Assembly (NCBI RefSeq): GCF_029953265.1
Contig: NZ_JASBAO010000001.1
Coordinates: 1,440,001 to 1,504,000, forward strand
Reading direction: 5' to 3'
Length of the DNA stretch: 64,000 nt
Origin: Commensalibacter oyaizuii
GTDB lineage: Bacteria > Pseudomonadota > Alphaproteobacteria > Acetobacterales > Acetobacteraceae
Below, piece by piece: positions 46,014-55,209 of this stretch. Positions within the stretch are counted from its first letter, which is position 1. Each line of letters begins with the position of its first letter. The notes under the pieces were generated by a model. That model saw only the letters and a program-made list of their open reading frames with translations. It searched no databases and was not told the DNA's origin. Position numbers and translations under genes: made by a program.

Positions 46014-46076
46014 AATATTTCGTTAATCATTCACTTTGAAATTAATGTATCGAACGCGAACATTGATGAATATAAA

Positions 46077-47066
46077 TTAACGTACATTACCTTGTCGTTG
46101 AAACCACGTAACGGCATCTTGAATAGCATCAAATGCGGAACGATGTGTGTATCCCAACTCTCTTTGTGCTTTTGCAGAAGAAAAAAACATCTTTTTATAG
46201 GACATTTTTAACATCTCGCGGGTAACTCTGGGTTGAGTATCAAATTGCCGCGCCATCCATTCGGAAACAACTGCCACAGGCCAGACAATTTTCTGATTTA
46301 ATCTAATAAAAGGAGGGCGAACACCAGCAATTTTAGACGTCATTGCAAAAAAATCACGCAAGAACATATTTTCACCCCCTAAAATATATTTTTCCCCAAT
46401 CTTCCCTTTTTCTAAAGCCAATAAGTGTCCTTCAGCTACGTCATCAACATGAACTATATTTAAACCCGTATCTACATAAGCAGGCATCTTACCTTGTACA
46501 CAATCCAAAATCATCTGTCCTGTTGGGGTAGGCTTAATATCTCTGGGACCGATTGGTGTTGACGGATTAACAATGACAGCAGGCAACTGCTGATCTTTAA
46601 TTAATTGCAAAACAACCTGTTCAGCCTGATATTTGGATTGTTTATAAACCCCAACAATATGATGCACAGGGGTCGTTTCATCTGCAACAGATCCATCACC
46701 TACTAGACCCAATGCCGCTACAGAAGAACAATATACAATTTTCTCGACCCCAGCGGCTTGCGCTGCGATCATTAATTGACGTGTCCCCTCTACGTTAATA
46801 CGCATCATTTGTTCGGGATCTGGCACCCATAGTCGATAATCAGCAGCAACATGAAACAGATATTGGCATCCACGTAATGCATCAACAAAGGTTTCTGGTT
46901 TTGATAAATCCCCTTCAACCAACTCAGCATCTAATCCAACTAAATTTGTTTTATTACTATTTTTACGAACAAGTAATTTTAAACGATGTCCACGTTCAAC
47001 CAACTTACGTGCAACTGCTGATCCAACAAAACCTGTAACTCCCGTTACAAAAGTTGAGGCAACCAT
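46077..47066 (-). CDS. hpnA: Hopanoid-associated sugar epimerase HpnA
   Basis: A 329-residue extended short-chain dehydrogenase. FVTGVTGFVGSAVARKL is the NAD(P) site, and YCSSVAALG with VYKQSKYQAEQV supplies the Ser and Y-x-x-x-K catalytic set. HpnA acts with HpnB in hopanoid operons; its substrate is unresolved. A run of seven G sits at the ribosome-site position 2 bases before the ATG. It is the first gene of the leftward operon and divergent from hpnL (127 bp between them). Confidence 0.9.
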   Translation of the reverse strand: MVASTFVTGVTGFVGSAVARKLVERGHRLKLLVRKNSNKTNLVGLDAELVEGDLSKPETFVDALRGCQYLFHVAADYRLWVPDPEQMMRINVEGTRQLMIAAQAAGVEKIVYCSSVAALGLVGDGSVADETTPVHHIVGVYKQSKYQAEQVVLQLIKDQQLPAVIVNPSTPIGPRDIKPTPTGQMILDCVQGKMPAYVDTGLNIVHVDDVAEGHLLALEKGKIGEKYILGGENMFLRDFFAMTSKIAGVRPPFIRLNQKIVWPVAVVSEWMARQFDTQPRVTREMLKMSYKKMFFSSAKAQRELGYTHRSAFDAIQDAVTWFQRQGNVR

Positions 47067-47193
47067 AACCCCCCCGTGATTAAATATAAAAATTTCCCAT
47101 ATAACGCTGAATCTGTTATTGAAAAGTGCGTTAGCCAGATATTGTAATTGATTCTACATCTAATTACTATGAAATCCATTCTGCAATCCTGCA

Positions 47194-48288
47194 TTGCCAC
47201 TAAATATAATACGGTCTATTTTGAAAAAAATTTCGATTATTTTATTTTTTTTAGGTCTCAGCCTAATTATCGGAGGAGCCGCTTGGATAGGAGCAGATAG
47301 TATATTTAAGTCTGTTTTCTCTATTGGCATTGGCAGATTACTTATTTTAACCCTGTGGCAGATCTTTGTTATTGTTATACTCAGTTGGGCTTGGCATGCC
47401 ATATGCCCTGATTTAGGTGTCATTCGTTTATTTTGGGCACGCACCCTAAGAGAAGCCGCAGCGACATGCCTACCTTTTTCGCAAATTGGTGGAATTTTAC
47501 TGGGAGTAAGGGCCGTCTGTTTTAAAGGATATCAATACATTAAAAATCCGAAAGATTTATCAACTGCCCAAGGGATTAGCTCAAATATCGTTGATATCAC
47601 TACCGAAACATTAGGGCAGATTATATTTATTATTATTGGGTTGGCGGTTCTTCTAACGGGTGGATATCATACAAATTTACAGGATATCGACATCTTTGGC
47701 GCATCGATCAACCTAAAATGGGTTATTGTTTCAGGTGTAACAATCCTTATACTAAGCATGATCCCTTTTATTTGGACACAACGTCAAGGTAGTGCATTTT
47801 TCAAGAAAATTATTCATTTTCTAAGTAAAAATATTGCTCAACACTGGAGCAGCCAAATGGTTTCCAATGCTGACTCTTTACAAAATGCATTAGATAAAAT
47901 TTGGTCCAGCCCTAACCGCGTCCTTTTAAGCTGCTTTATTCATTTTATTGGATGGATAGGAGGTGCAATTGGCACGTGGATATGTTATAGTTTCTTAGGT
48001 GCACAAATTAATTTTTTCGAAGCTTTATCCATTGAGGCATTGGTTTGTGTCGTTTTATCTGTTGGTTTTTTAGTGCCCGCCAGTGTTGGCATACAAGAAG
48101 GTGCATATGTTATTCTTGGAGCAATTTTCGGTATCGATCCCCACTTATCGTTTGGATTATCGATATTACGTCGTGCACGAGATATCTTAATTGGTATTCC
48201 TGCTCTTTTGTTATGGCAATTTGCTGAAATCAGATTTTTACGCAAACACCCAGAAGCAAAAAAATCCATGAATATCCCATCAAACTAA
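47194..48288 (+). CDS. hpnL: Hopanoid-associated membrane protein HpnL
   Basis: A 364-residue polytopic membrane protein of the lysylphosphatidylglycerol-synthase transmembrane/UPF0104 family. About eight helices are visible; the central EAAATCLPFSQIGGILLGVRA and C-terminal FLVPASVGIQEGAYVILGAIFG are family hallmarks. HpnL is linked to hopanoid loci and may have a transport or flippase-like role. The start is uncertain: TTG 47194 and TTG 47221 are both in frame with weak ribosome sites. Confidence 0.85.
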   Translation: MPLNIIRSILKKISIILFFLGLSLIIGGAAWIGADSIFKSVFSIGIGRLLILTLWQIFVIVILSWAWHAICPDLGVIRLFWARTLREAAATCLPFSQIGGILLGVRAVCFKGYQYIKNPKDLSTAQGISSNIVDITTETLGQIIFIIIGLAVLLTGGYHTNLQDIDIFGASINLKWVIVSGVTILILSMIPFIWTQRQGSAFFKKIIHFLSKNIAQHWSSQMVSNADSLQNALDKIWSSPNRVLLSCFIHFIGWIGGAIGTWICYSFLGAQINFFEALSIEALVCVVLSVGFLVPASVGIQEGAYVILGAIFGIDPHLSFGLSILRRARDILIGIPALLLWQFAEIRFLRKHPEAKKSMNIPSN

Positions 48289-48330
48289 GGTTTGATATCC
48301 TTAAAATTTATATAATCAACGATATACTTT

Positions 48331-49221
48331 ATGAACACTCCTATATTTAATCGCGTGGTCGTTATTGGGCCAGGACTTATCGGATCTTCTATTTTGCGGC
48401 GTATTCAAAAAGATCGCTCCATCGCATTATATACTGTTGCAGCAGATACAAACCCTCAGGTCTGTGAACGTGTAAGGGAGCTAGCCATTGCAGATGAGGT
48501 CTATCAAGATCCTGTACAAAGTGTCAAAGACGCAGATTGCGTTGTCCTTGCCATTCCCGTGGGTGCCATGGGAGAAGTTGCTAAAAATATTATTCCCCAT
48601 ATGAAAAAAGGGGCCATTTTAACAGATACTGGCTCGACCAAAGAATCTGTTATTAAAGCTATTGAACCCTATGTCACTTCAGACATTGTTTTTGTTCCCG
48701 CCCATCCCATGGCTGGAACTGAATTCTCTGGTCCTGATGCTGGATTTGAAAGCTTGTTCGAAAATCGTTGGTGCTTAATTACCCCAACACCCCATACAAC
48801 CCAAGCAGGTATCGATAAAATTACAAAATTCTGGCAAGCCATGGGAACTAATATCCGTATTTTGGATATCAAACATCACGACAAGGTTTGTGCAATTGTC
48901 AGTCATCTGCCTCATCTAATTGCCTTTACCATATGTAATACCGCAGACAGCTTGGAAGACGAAGCCCGATCAGAAGTTTTGGACTATGCTGCTTCTGGTT
49001 TTCGTGATTTCACACGAGTTGCCTCCTCTGATCCAACTATGTGGCGCGATGTATTTTTAAATAATCGTGAAGCTATTTTAGAAATGTTGGCCCGCTTTAC
49101 CGAAGATGCACAAGCAATGGCAAAGGCTATTCGTTGGAAAGACGAAGATTATATCACTCAAACCATTCAAAAAGGACGACGTATCCGTAAATCATTAATT
49201 GATAACAAACAATTGCAGTAA
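48331..49221 (+). CDS. Prephenate/arogenate dehydrogenase (TyrA family)
   Basis: A 296-residue NAD(P)-dependent dehydrogenase of tyrosine synthesis. VVVIGPGLIGSSILRRI is the nucleotide site. VFVPAHPMAGTEFSGP contains the catalytic His, and HHDKVCAIVSHLPHLIAFT the substrate-binding helix. Whether prephenate or arogenate is preferred cannot be read from sequence. It stands 42 bp after hpnL. No chorismate mutase or hisC-type aminotransferase gene is adjacent. Confidence 0.9.
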   Translation: MNTPIFNRVVVIGPGLIGSSILRRIQKDRSIALYTVAADTNPQVCERVRELAIADEVYQDPVQSVKDADCVVLAIPVGAMGEVAKNIIPHMKKGAILTDTGSTKESVIKAIEPYVTSDIVFVPAHPMAGTEFSGPDAGFESLFENRWCLITPTPHTTQAGIDKITKFWQAMGTNIRILDIKHHDKVCAIVSHLPHLIAFTICNTADSLEDEARSEVLDYAASGFRDFTRVASSDPTMWRDVFLNNREAILEMLARFTEDAQAMAKAIRWKDEDYITQTIQKGRRIRKSLIDNKQLQ

Positions 49222-49306
49222 CTTACTACAAATAACGCTGGTTCTCTTGTGTCATATTTTTTACTGTTGATTATTCCTTAATTATACGAATCGTCATTTT
49301 ATTATA

Positions 49307-50929
49307 ATGAAAACCTTTCTTTCCCATTCCCAGGCCCTCAGTGTAAAGCAACTGATTAATAGTTTTGAATGGGAAAAAAGCCCTTTGGGTGATCAGCAGT
49401 CATGGCCCAAAAATCTAAAGACCTTGTTATCTTTAATATTAAATACACCCGTGCCAATGGTCATTTATTGGGGTAAAACAAATATTACTTTATACAATGA
49501 CGCCTATGCCCCATTAATAGGCTCGAAGCATCCAGCATTATTGGGACGACCGTTAATTGAAATATGGCCTGAACGAAAAAATCACTTTAATAAAATTGTT
49601 AGCGCCGTTTACCAAAAAGAGACAATTAAATATACCTCTGACTACAAAGCGCCAGGACAAGAAACACCACAAACCCTACAAAAAATTGACATCACTTTCA
49701 GTCCAATTTTGGACGATAATCATCAAGTCCAAGGTATTTTTAGTATCGTCACAGAAACACCAGCACAAACTTTACAAGGGGTCGAAAGTATCGAACAGCT
49801 AATTGGGGGATTAGCCCACGATTTTAACACATTACTGGGGGGTATTATCGGAAATCTAGAATTAATGAAGATGCGGATCGAACAAAACAAACTAGATATT
49901 CTTCCCCGCTATATAGATGCCGCACAACAATCAGCAACACAAGCCACTTCTATCACCCATCAGCTTCTCGCTTTTTCGAGACGACAAACGTTGGTTCCTC
50001 ATATTACGGATCCAAATCATATTATCCAGGCATTAAGCGATCAATTTCATCAATTAGCCCAAGAAATTTTAAAGCAACCGATTAACCTACAAATCAAAAC
50101 CGACCCAAATATTTGGTTTGTTTTTTGTGATCCTGAACAGTTAAAAAATGCGTTAATCCAGATTTTTACAAATGCATGCGAGGCAATTCATCCCTCTGTT
50201 GGACAAATCAGCATCAACAGTCAGAATGTAACTATCGCCCAAAGCCATCCGTTACGTAAATTTCTTAAACCTGACGATTATATTATTATAAATATAAAAG
50301 ATAATGGTGAAGGCATGACCCCAGAGGTCATCAACCATGCTATTGATCCCTTTTTTACAACAAAGCCCTTAGGCAAGCGTGCAGGATTGGGTCTATCCAT
50401 GGCTTATGGATTTGCTAAACAATCTGAAGGGCATTTAATGATTACGTCCCAACATCAGCAAGGAACAACGATCAGCCTATTCTTACCCCGTTACCATCGT
50501 CCTGTTATTATTGAAAAATTTTTCAACGACCCAGACAAAGCTAATTCTCCCAGTACGCTTGTTATCTCAGATGACAATCATTTATGTATGATGCTAAGTG
50601 AAAACCTAGAAGATTTAGGATACTTGATGAGTATCGCACAAACAAAAAAAGAAGTTTTTACATTATTAAAAGGAAATATTAACTTTAGTTTTGTAATCAT
50701 TGATACGCGGTTATTAATACAACCGGAATCAACCCTGATTGCCGAAATTACGAAAGATTATCCTGATTTACCTATCCTATTTATTACTGGATATGAAGAT
50801 AATCCCCCCGTGCATATCAAAAAATTAGTCAATGATACTAACTTTGTAATTCGTAAACCTTTAACCCATGCCTTGCTTGCAAATCAAATTGGGGCGATAG
50901 AAACACTGCGTAACTATCGCCTCGTTTAA
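49307..50929 (+). CDS. Hybrid histidine kinase with PAS and receiver domains
   Basis: A 540-residue cytoplasmic kinase. An N-terminal PAS domain (about 20-150) opens with FEWEKSPLGDQQSWP, typical of a widespread alphaproteobacterial PAS-kinase type. The phosphoacceptor is His171 in GGLAHDFNTLLGG. The ATPase domain has the N box (TNACEAI), DNGEGM and AGLGLSMAYG. A C-terminal receiver has acidic residues 422-423, phosphoacceptor Asp466 and Lys517. No membrane helix and no response-regulator gene nearby, so it is an orphan. Signal unknown. Confidence 0.9.
   Translation: MKTFLSHSQALSVKQLINSFEWEKSPLGDQQSWPKNLKTLLSLILNTPVPMVIYWGKTNITLYNDAYAPLIGSKHPALLGRPLIEIWPERKNHFNKIVSAVYQKETIKYTSDYKAPGQETPQTLQKIDITFSPILDDNHQVQGIFSIVTETPAQTLQGVESIEQLIGGLAHDFNTLLGGIIGNLELMKMRIEQNKLDILPRYIDAAQQSATQATSITHQLLAFSRRQTLVPHITDPNHIIQALSDQFHQLAQEILKQPINLQIKTDPNIWFVFCDPEQLKNALIQIFTNACEAIHPSVGQISINSQNVTIAQSHPLRKFLKPDDYIIINIKDNGEGMTPEVINHAIDPFFTTKPLGKRAGLGLSMAYGFAKQSEGHLMITSQHQQGTTISLFLPRYHRPVIIEKFFNDPDKANSPSTLVISDDNHLCMMLSENLEDLGYLMSIAQTKKEVFTLLKGNINFSFVIIDTRLLIQPESTLIAEITKDYPDLPILFITGYEDNPPVHIKKLVNDTNFVIRKPLTHALLANQIGAIETLRNYRLV
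50893..50921 (+). terminator. GC-rich hairpin at the 3' end of the histidine kinase gene
   Basis: An 8-bp stem GGCGATAG/CTATCGCC with a 13-base loop lies in the last codons and is followed by TCGTTT. It could end the kinase transcript; the T tract is short. Confidence 0.33.
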
Positions 50930-50933
50930 TAGA

Positions 50934-50962
50934 TGTTAAAGAAAAGAAACCTCTCTTTAACA
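50934..50962. terminator. Hairpin between convergent kinase and pyk genes
   Basis: A 9-bp stem TGTTAAAGA/TCTTTAACA with an 11-base loop sits between two convergent genes, the place of a bidirectional terminator; only short T/A runs flank it. Confidence 0.4.
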
Positions 50963-50976
50963 ATAACTATTGAAAA

Positions 50977-52422
50977 TTACTCTACATCAACAACACGAAT
51001 TAAGTTAGTGCTTCCTGCTTGACCAAAAGGCATTCCTGCAATGACTACCATATGTTGACCTACCTTAACCACTTTGTATTCCTGGGTAATTCTTAGCGCT
51101 TCAGAAATCATTTGTTCAACAGTGCAAGCAGGGTCATCAACTTTGACAGAATGATAAGGATGAACCCCCCATACTAGTGCCATCTTTCTGGCAGATTCTG
51201 GTGTTGGCGTTACGCCAAAAATCATTGAATTTGGACGTTCCCTTGACATTCTTTGTGCAGTTTTACCACGTCGTGTAAAAGCAACAACAGCAGGTGTATC
51301 CAAAGTTTGGCAGATTTTCTGTGCAGCAGCAACAATCGCGTCTGCAACATTATTATGGGGTTGCTCGCGGGTTGCTTCCATTAATTTGCGCCATTCTTCA
51401 TCTTTTTCAACACGCGCAATAATACGATTCATAATTGAAACGGCTTCTTTTGGATATTGTCCAGCTGCACTTTCAGCAGATAACATAACCGCATCAGCAC
51501 CTTCGAATACCGCAGTTGCAATGTCAGAAGCTTCTGCACGGGTTGGTGTTGGAGAGGTAATCATACTTTCCAACATTTGTGTCGCAACAATAACGGGTTT
51601 ACCCAAACTGCGGGCTTTACGAATAATTTTAATCTGAGCCAATGGCACTTCTTCTGGGGGCATTTCAACACCCAAATCACCACGGGCGACCATCACACCA
51701 TCTGTCAATTCTAAAATAGAATCGAGATTTTGCATGGCCTGGGGTTTTTCCATTTTTGTTACAATCCAAGCACGACCATTGGAAATATCTTTTGCTTCTT
51801 GCACGTCTTCTGGACGTTGAACAAAGGAAAGACCAATAAAGTCAACCCCAAGATCCAAAGCAAATCTTAAATCTTTATGATCTTTCTCAGTCAATGCTGG
51901 AATTGGTAATACCATATCGGGAACATTTACCCCTTTATGATTAGACAAAGGGCCACCTACAACAACTTCTGTCTCTAAGTAATCTTTACCAACTTTACGA
52001 ACAATCAAACACAACTTACCATCGTCAAGCAGCAAGCGACACCCTGGTTCAGCACTATTAATAATTTCTGGATGAGGCAGGCATACGCGTTCTTGGGTTC
52101 CTAGAGTCTTATCTAAATCTAAACGAAATGTCGCTCCTGTTTTCAAAACAACCTTACCATCTGCGAAATCGCCAACGCGTAATTTTGGACCTTGAATATC
52201 GGCCAGAACGCCAATAACCTTGCCTGTTTCTTTTTCTAGTTCACGAATGATATTGTAACGGGCAGCTTGTTCTTCATGAGAACCGTGAGAGAAATTTAAA
52301 CGAAAAACATCAACACCGGCATAAAATAATGTCCGAATCATCTCTTTTGTTGAGGATGCTGGCCCCAAAGTAGAAACAATTTTTGTACGGCGACCTCTTA
52401 ACAAACTAGATTTATCTGTCAT
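50977..52422 (-). CDS. pyk: Pyruvate kinase
   Basis: A 481-residue glycolytic enzyme converting phosphoenolpyruvate and ADP to pyruvate and ATP. RRTKIVSTLGPAS, FRLNFSHGSHEEQ, IVTKMEKPQAMQNL (catalytic Lys) and MVARGDLGVEMPPEEVP (metal site) are present, with a C-terminal allosteric domain. ATG 52422 is preferred because AAGGAA lies 10 bases before it; the longer TTG frame to 52446 is not needed. Confidence 0.96.
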   Translation of the reverse strand: MTDKSSLLRGRRTKIVSTLGPASSTKEMIRTLFYAGVDVFRLNFSHGSHEEQAARYNIIRELEKETGKVIGVLADIQGPKLRVGDFADGKVVLKTGATFRLDLDKTLGTQERVCLPHPEIINSAEPGCRLLLDDGKLCLIVRKVGKDYLETEVVVGGPLSNHKGVNVPDMVLPIPALTEKDHKDLRFALDLGVDFIGLSFVQRPEDVQEAKDISNGRAWIVTKMEKPQAMQNLDSILELTDGVMVARGDLGVEMPPEEVPLAQIKIIRKARSLGKPVIVATQMLESMITSPTPTRAEASDIATAVFEGADAVMLSAESAAGQYPKEAVSIMNRIIARVEKDEEWRKLMEATREQPHNNVADAIVAAAQKICQTLDTPAVVAFTRRGKTAQRMSRERPNSMIFGVTPTPESARKMALVWGVHPYHSVKVDDPACTVEQMISEALRITQEYKVVKVGQHMVVIAGMPFGQAGSTNLIRVVDVE

Positions 52423-52509
52423 GTCTTTAATTTCCTTATTTTCCAATTAATCTAAATAATTCATATCACTTAATAAAAATCACTATATGTAAACTCGATT
52501 CGAAATACT

Positions 52510-53448
52510 TTAATGAGCTTCTATATTTTCCTGAGGAAGGATTCCCCAAAGACGATTACGTGGTATCCAGCCAGTATATGACTTAATTGTTACTTTACAC
52601 CACTCAGAGCCACTTGGACACTCTTTTATAGTTCCTACAACCCCAGGTTTTAAAACTGCCACTGGATTAGCACTTTCTTGGGGAGCATCCCGAACAATAA
52701 CCGTTGCAGGCCCTGACTCGATGGACTGGGTGTTCGCCATATACCCTACGATACGGCTATCCATATGCTCATTTTTTTTCTTGTCTTTGTCTTTATTTTG
52801 TTTATTAGATGCTTCATCAGCAGTAGATAAAGGTGCCCCTGTAATAATAAAAGAGCGTCCCCCCGACAAAATAGCCAACTGAATCCAGCCTTTTTGACCA
52901 TCTACGTCCTCGACCAACCGCCAAACATCAAATTCACGAAGGATTTTTACTGGCATGTGACGACGATAATAGGTCCAGATCACTGGATATCGTGTTCCCG
53001 GACCACTGCGCATATTCACCTCGTCTGCACGTAAAGACGCAAAACGAGGAATTGGCATTCCTGTCACGCTTCCTTTTTCAGCCTCGGCAGGGACCGCCGC
53101 TGCAGAAACAACAGGACTGCCCCCCTGAGGTGAAGGAGTTGTTGCGGTTGCAGCACCTACCGCCCCAGCTCCAACTACCGCGCCAGCCACAGGGGCAACG
53201 CCAGCCCCCCCAACAGCCTGAGTTTGAGCTGGAGCAGATGGTGGGAGAAGATTAGTTGTGGAAATATGGTGTTTAGCCTTCTTTCCTTTTTGGTGTTGAT
53301 GATGTTGTTTTTCTTTGTGCGTTTGTGCCTGAACTTGTTCTGATGAAACAAAATTTACAGTCGCCAAAAGCAAACCAAATACAAAACATGAACGTATTCT
53401 ACGTTTCTTTAGATCATGACGCGCCAATCCAGAAAAACAATATTCCAT
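52510..53448 (-). CDS. Exported SH3-domain protein with low-complexity linker
   Basis: A 312-residue protein. After a basic start (LKKRRIRS) comes a hydrophobic signal segment ending near VQAQT, then a His/Lys-rich stretch (about 45-62), then a long Ala/Val/Gly-rich linker (about 75-125). Two bacterial SH3-like parts follow: ADEVNMRSGPGTRYPVIWTY with GWIQLAIL, and a second with VRDAPQES and GWIPRNRLWG. Such domains bind peptidoglycan or other envelope parts. The linker composition contrasts with neighbours and may be variable in length between strains. Confidence 0.8.
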   Translation of the reverse strand: MEYCFSGLARHDLKKRRIRSCFVFGLLLATVNFVSSEQVQAQTHKEKQHHQHQKGKKAKHHISTTNLLPPSAPAQTQAVGGAGVAPVAGAVVGAGAVGAATATTPSPQGGSPVVSAAAVPAEAEKGSVTGMPIPRFASLRADEVNMRSGPGTRYPVIWTYYRRHMPVKILREFDVWRLVEDVDGQKGWIQLAILSGGRSFIITGAPLSTADEASNKQNKDKDKKKNEHMDSRIVGYMANTQSIESGPATVIVRDAPQESANPVAVLKPGVVGTIKECPSGSEWCKVTIKSYTGWIPRNRLWGILPQENIEAH

Positions 53449-53703
53449 ATTATCCTATCTCTCGAGAGTGTGACTTTTAACTTAAGTCACTTATAAAATT
53501 TGATTGTCTTATTATTCATAATATAAAAATGCGTTTATGTTAATATTTTACAGCAAGATTATTCCTGAAATTAACAATCCTTTAAAATCACTTTCTTAGA
53601 TGATAATTTGACTATACTAAATATGATAGGTTCTATATTTATTTGTAACTAAAGATTCGTAAAATAGAGATGTAGCGCAATCATATCGAAAGAATGGGAT
53701 AAA
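53449..53703. other. Divergent intergenic region before the DUF2939-like gene
   Basis: 255 AT-rich bases between the SH3 protein and the DUF2939-like gene. No RNA gene, repeat or clear promoter could be supported. Confidence 0.4.
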
Positions 53704-54273
53704 ATGACTTTTCTCTCTTTTAAAAAATGGCGTTTTATCATTATCTTCAGTATATTGTGTGCGGGTTATATGATTTATCCATATGTGACTTTATGGTCTA
53801 TTTCTAAATCATTGCAAACCCATAACACCCAAGCATTGTTAACTTATTTAGATTGGCGCTCTGTTAAAGAAAACTTGCAAAAAGATATTACAACGATTGC
53901 CCAAACTCCCCCACCTTCACAAGATGAACTTCCTGAATTTGGCGACTCTTTCGCCAATACAGCCATTTCGAACGTCGTGGAAGAATCAATCACGCCTAAA
54001 CAGCTAGAAAAGATGGTTCATTATTTCATCAAACCCTCCCTTGCTGGTCAAGGATCTTTCGATTTGCAGTCTGCTATGCAAGCATTTGCATCAACCCACA
54101 TACATTTTTCATCGCCAACAACCCTTCAGGCTTCGATCACGCTACCTCAAGAGAATGCTAGCTCTCCTGTTGAAATCACGATGAAATTTGAAAAATGGCA
54201 ATGGAAAATCACTTCTTTTCACGTTTCCAAGCCATTAATGCTTCAATATCTTCAACAAGCAAACTTACAGTAA
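53704..54273 (+). CDS. DUF2939-like membrane-anchored protein
   Basis: A 189-residue protein with one N-terminal helix (about 10-28) and a periplasmic domain. YVTLWSISKSLQTHNTQALLTYLDWRSVKENL matches the DUF2939 opening (WSL-x-x-ALK-x-x-D-x-x-x-L-x-x-x-VD). Function unknown. Its 3' end overlaps the convergent DUF3126 gene by 9 bp. Confidence 0.75.
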   Translation: MTFLSFKKWRFIIIFSILCAGYMIYPYVTLWSISKSLQTHNTQALLTYLDWRSVKENLQKDITTIAQTPPPSQDELPEFGDSFANTAISNVVEESITPKQLEKMVHYFIKPSLAGQGSFDLQSAMQAFASTHIHFSSPTTLQASITLPQENASSPVEITMKFEKWQWKITSFHVSKPLMLQYLQQANLQ

Positions 54274-54492
54274 ATCTTCTTGTAAAATTGTCAGGGAAAT
54301 AGCATAAGAAACTTCCCCATCTTCCTCATCGCGATACACCGTACCAATAGATTCCCAATTTTTTCCATCTTGAACACATAATTCTACTGGCTGCCCTTCT
54401 CGTTTAGGTAGCACGATTTTTAGACGATCTGTACCTAACTTTTGATGTAAATATGCCTGCAGTTTTTCTATTTCTTTTGCATGAATTGTCAT
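54265..54492 (-). CDS. DUF3126 family protein
   Basis: A 75-residue small protein. EIEKLQAYLHQKLG, a central basic strand and the C-terminal VYRDEEDGEVSYAISLTIL are the hallmark of DUF3126, a short cytoplasmic family confined mostly to alphaproteobacteria; its role is unknown. ATG 54492 is chosen over ATG 54501 because the GAGG ribosome site is only 3 bases from the latter. Confidence 0.85.
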   Translation of the reverse strand: MTIHAKEIEKLQAYLHQKLGTDRLKIVLPKREGQPVELCVQDGKNWESIGTVYRDEEDGEVSYAISLTILQEDLL

Positions 54493-54646
54493 GGGTATCA
54501 TTCACCTCATTATCTTAAATTAAAATTTAATATGCTTTAAAACAATATTTTGTTCATTTTATAACATTATTCTGCCACGTTTTTAAAGGAACAATCCCAA
54601 TAAAATATCATGTTGTATTTTTCGAACAAATATTGGTGGAAAAATT

Positions 54647-55204
54647 ATGATTCGTTTCATTCGTTACAGCGTTATCATTTTCCCTATTCTTTGCCTAACA
54701 GTCGTATTAAACTATACGCATGCAAACAAATTTTCTGTAGCTACATATGCTGCGCCTCATAGCAACGGTTCTACCTTACAGTCCATTACCCCGCAAAAAA
54801 TGAATGAACGCCTTGCGATTGAGGGGCCTTATCAAACAATTAAGAAAATTGAACAAAACCATCAATGGCAATATATTTTTCAACAGATTAACCTTGGTAA
54901 TCAACAATGGATCGAAATTACCTCACAACTGATTCCATATGTGGATAACTCTCTAAAAGCCAAATTTAATCACGCCTTAATCCAAGCACTGGCAAAAAAT
55001 CCCCAAGCTGTATTGAAAGTTTTGACCCTAAACAATATATCTGCTGACAACACAAATCAAATTTGTAAAGCACAACATTTTACCCAAAGTAAACGTCAAA
55101 GCTTAATTAACGCCTTGCAGGCCATTCACTCTATTTCACTTATTTATCAACAACAGAATTGCCTACAACAATTGCAAAATATGCATTCTGCAAAATTATC
55201 TTAA
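54647..55204 (+). CDS. Uncharacterised exported protein
   Basis: A 185-residue protein with an N-terminal signal or anchor helix (FIRYSVIIFPILCLTVVLN). The mature part is Gln/Asn-rich and mostly helical, with two Cys (NQICKAQH and QQNCLQQ) that could form a disulfide. I do not recognise a family. It is convergent with the L,D-transpeptidase gene (5 bp between stops). Confidence 0.6.
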   Translation: MIRFIRYSVIIFPILCLTVVLNYTHANKFSVATYAAPHSNGSTLQSITPQKMNERLAIEGPYQTIKKIEQNHQWQYIFQQINLGNQQWIEITSQLIPYVDNSLKAKFNHALIQALAKNPQAVLKVLTLNNISADNTNQICKAQHFTQSKRQSLINALQAIHSISLIYQQQNCLQQLQNMHSAKLS

Positions 55205-55209
55205 AAAAA

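Noticed and set aside
48279-48296. ATCAAAC/GTTTGAT hairpin at the hpnL stop
   Set aside because: Seven pairs with a 4-base loop but no T tract follows; likely chance in AT-rich DNA.
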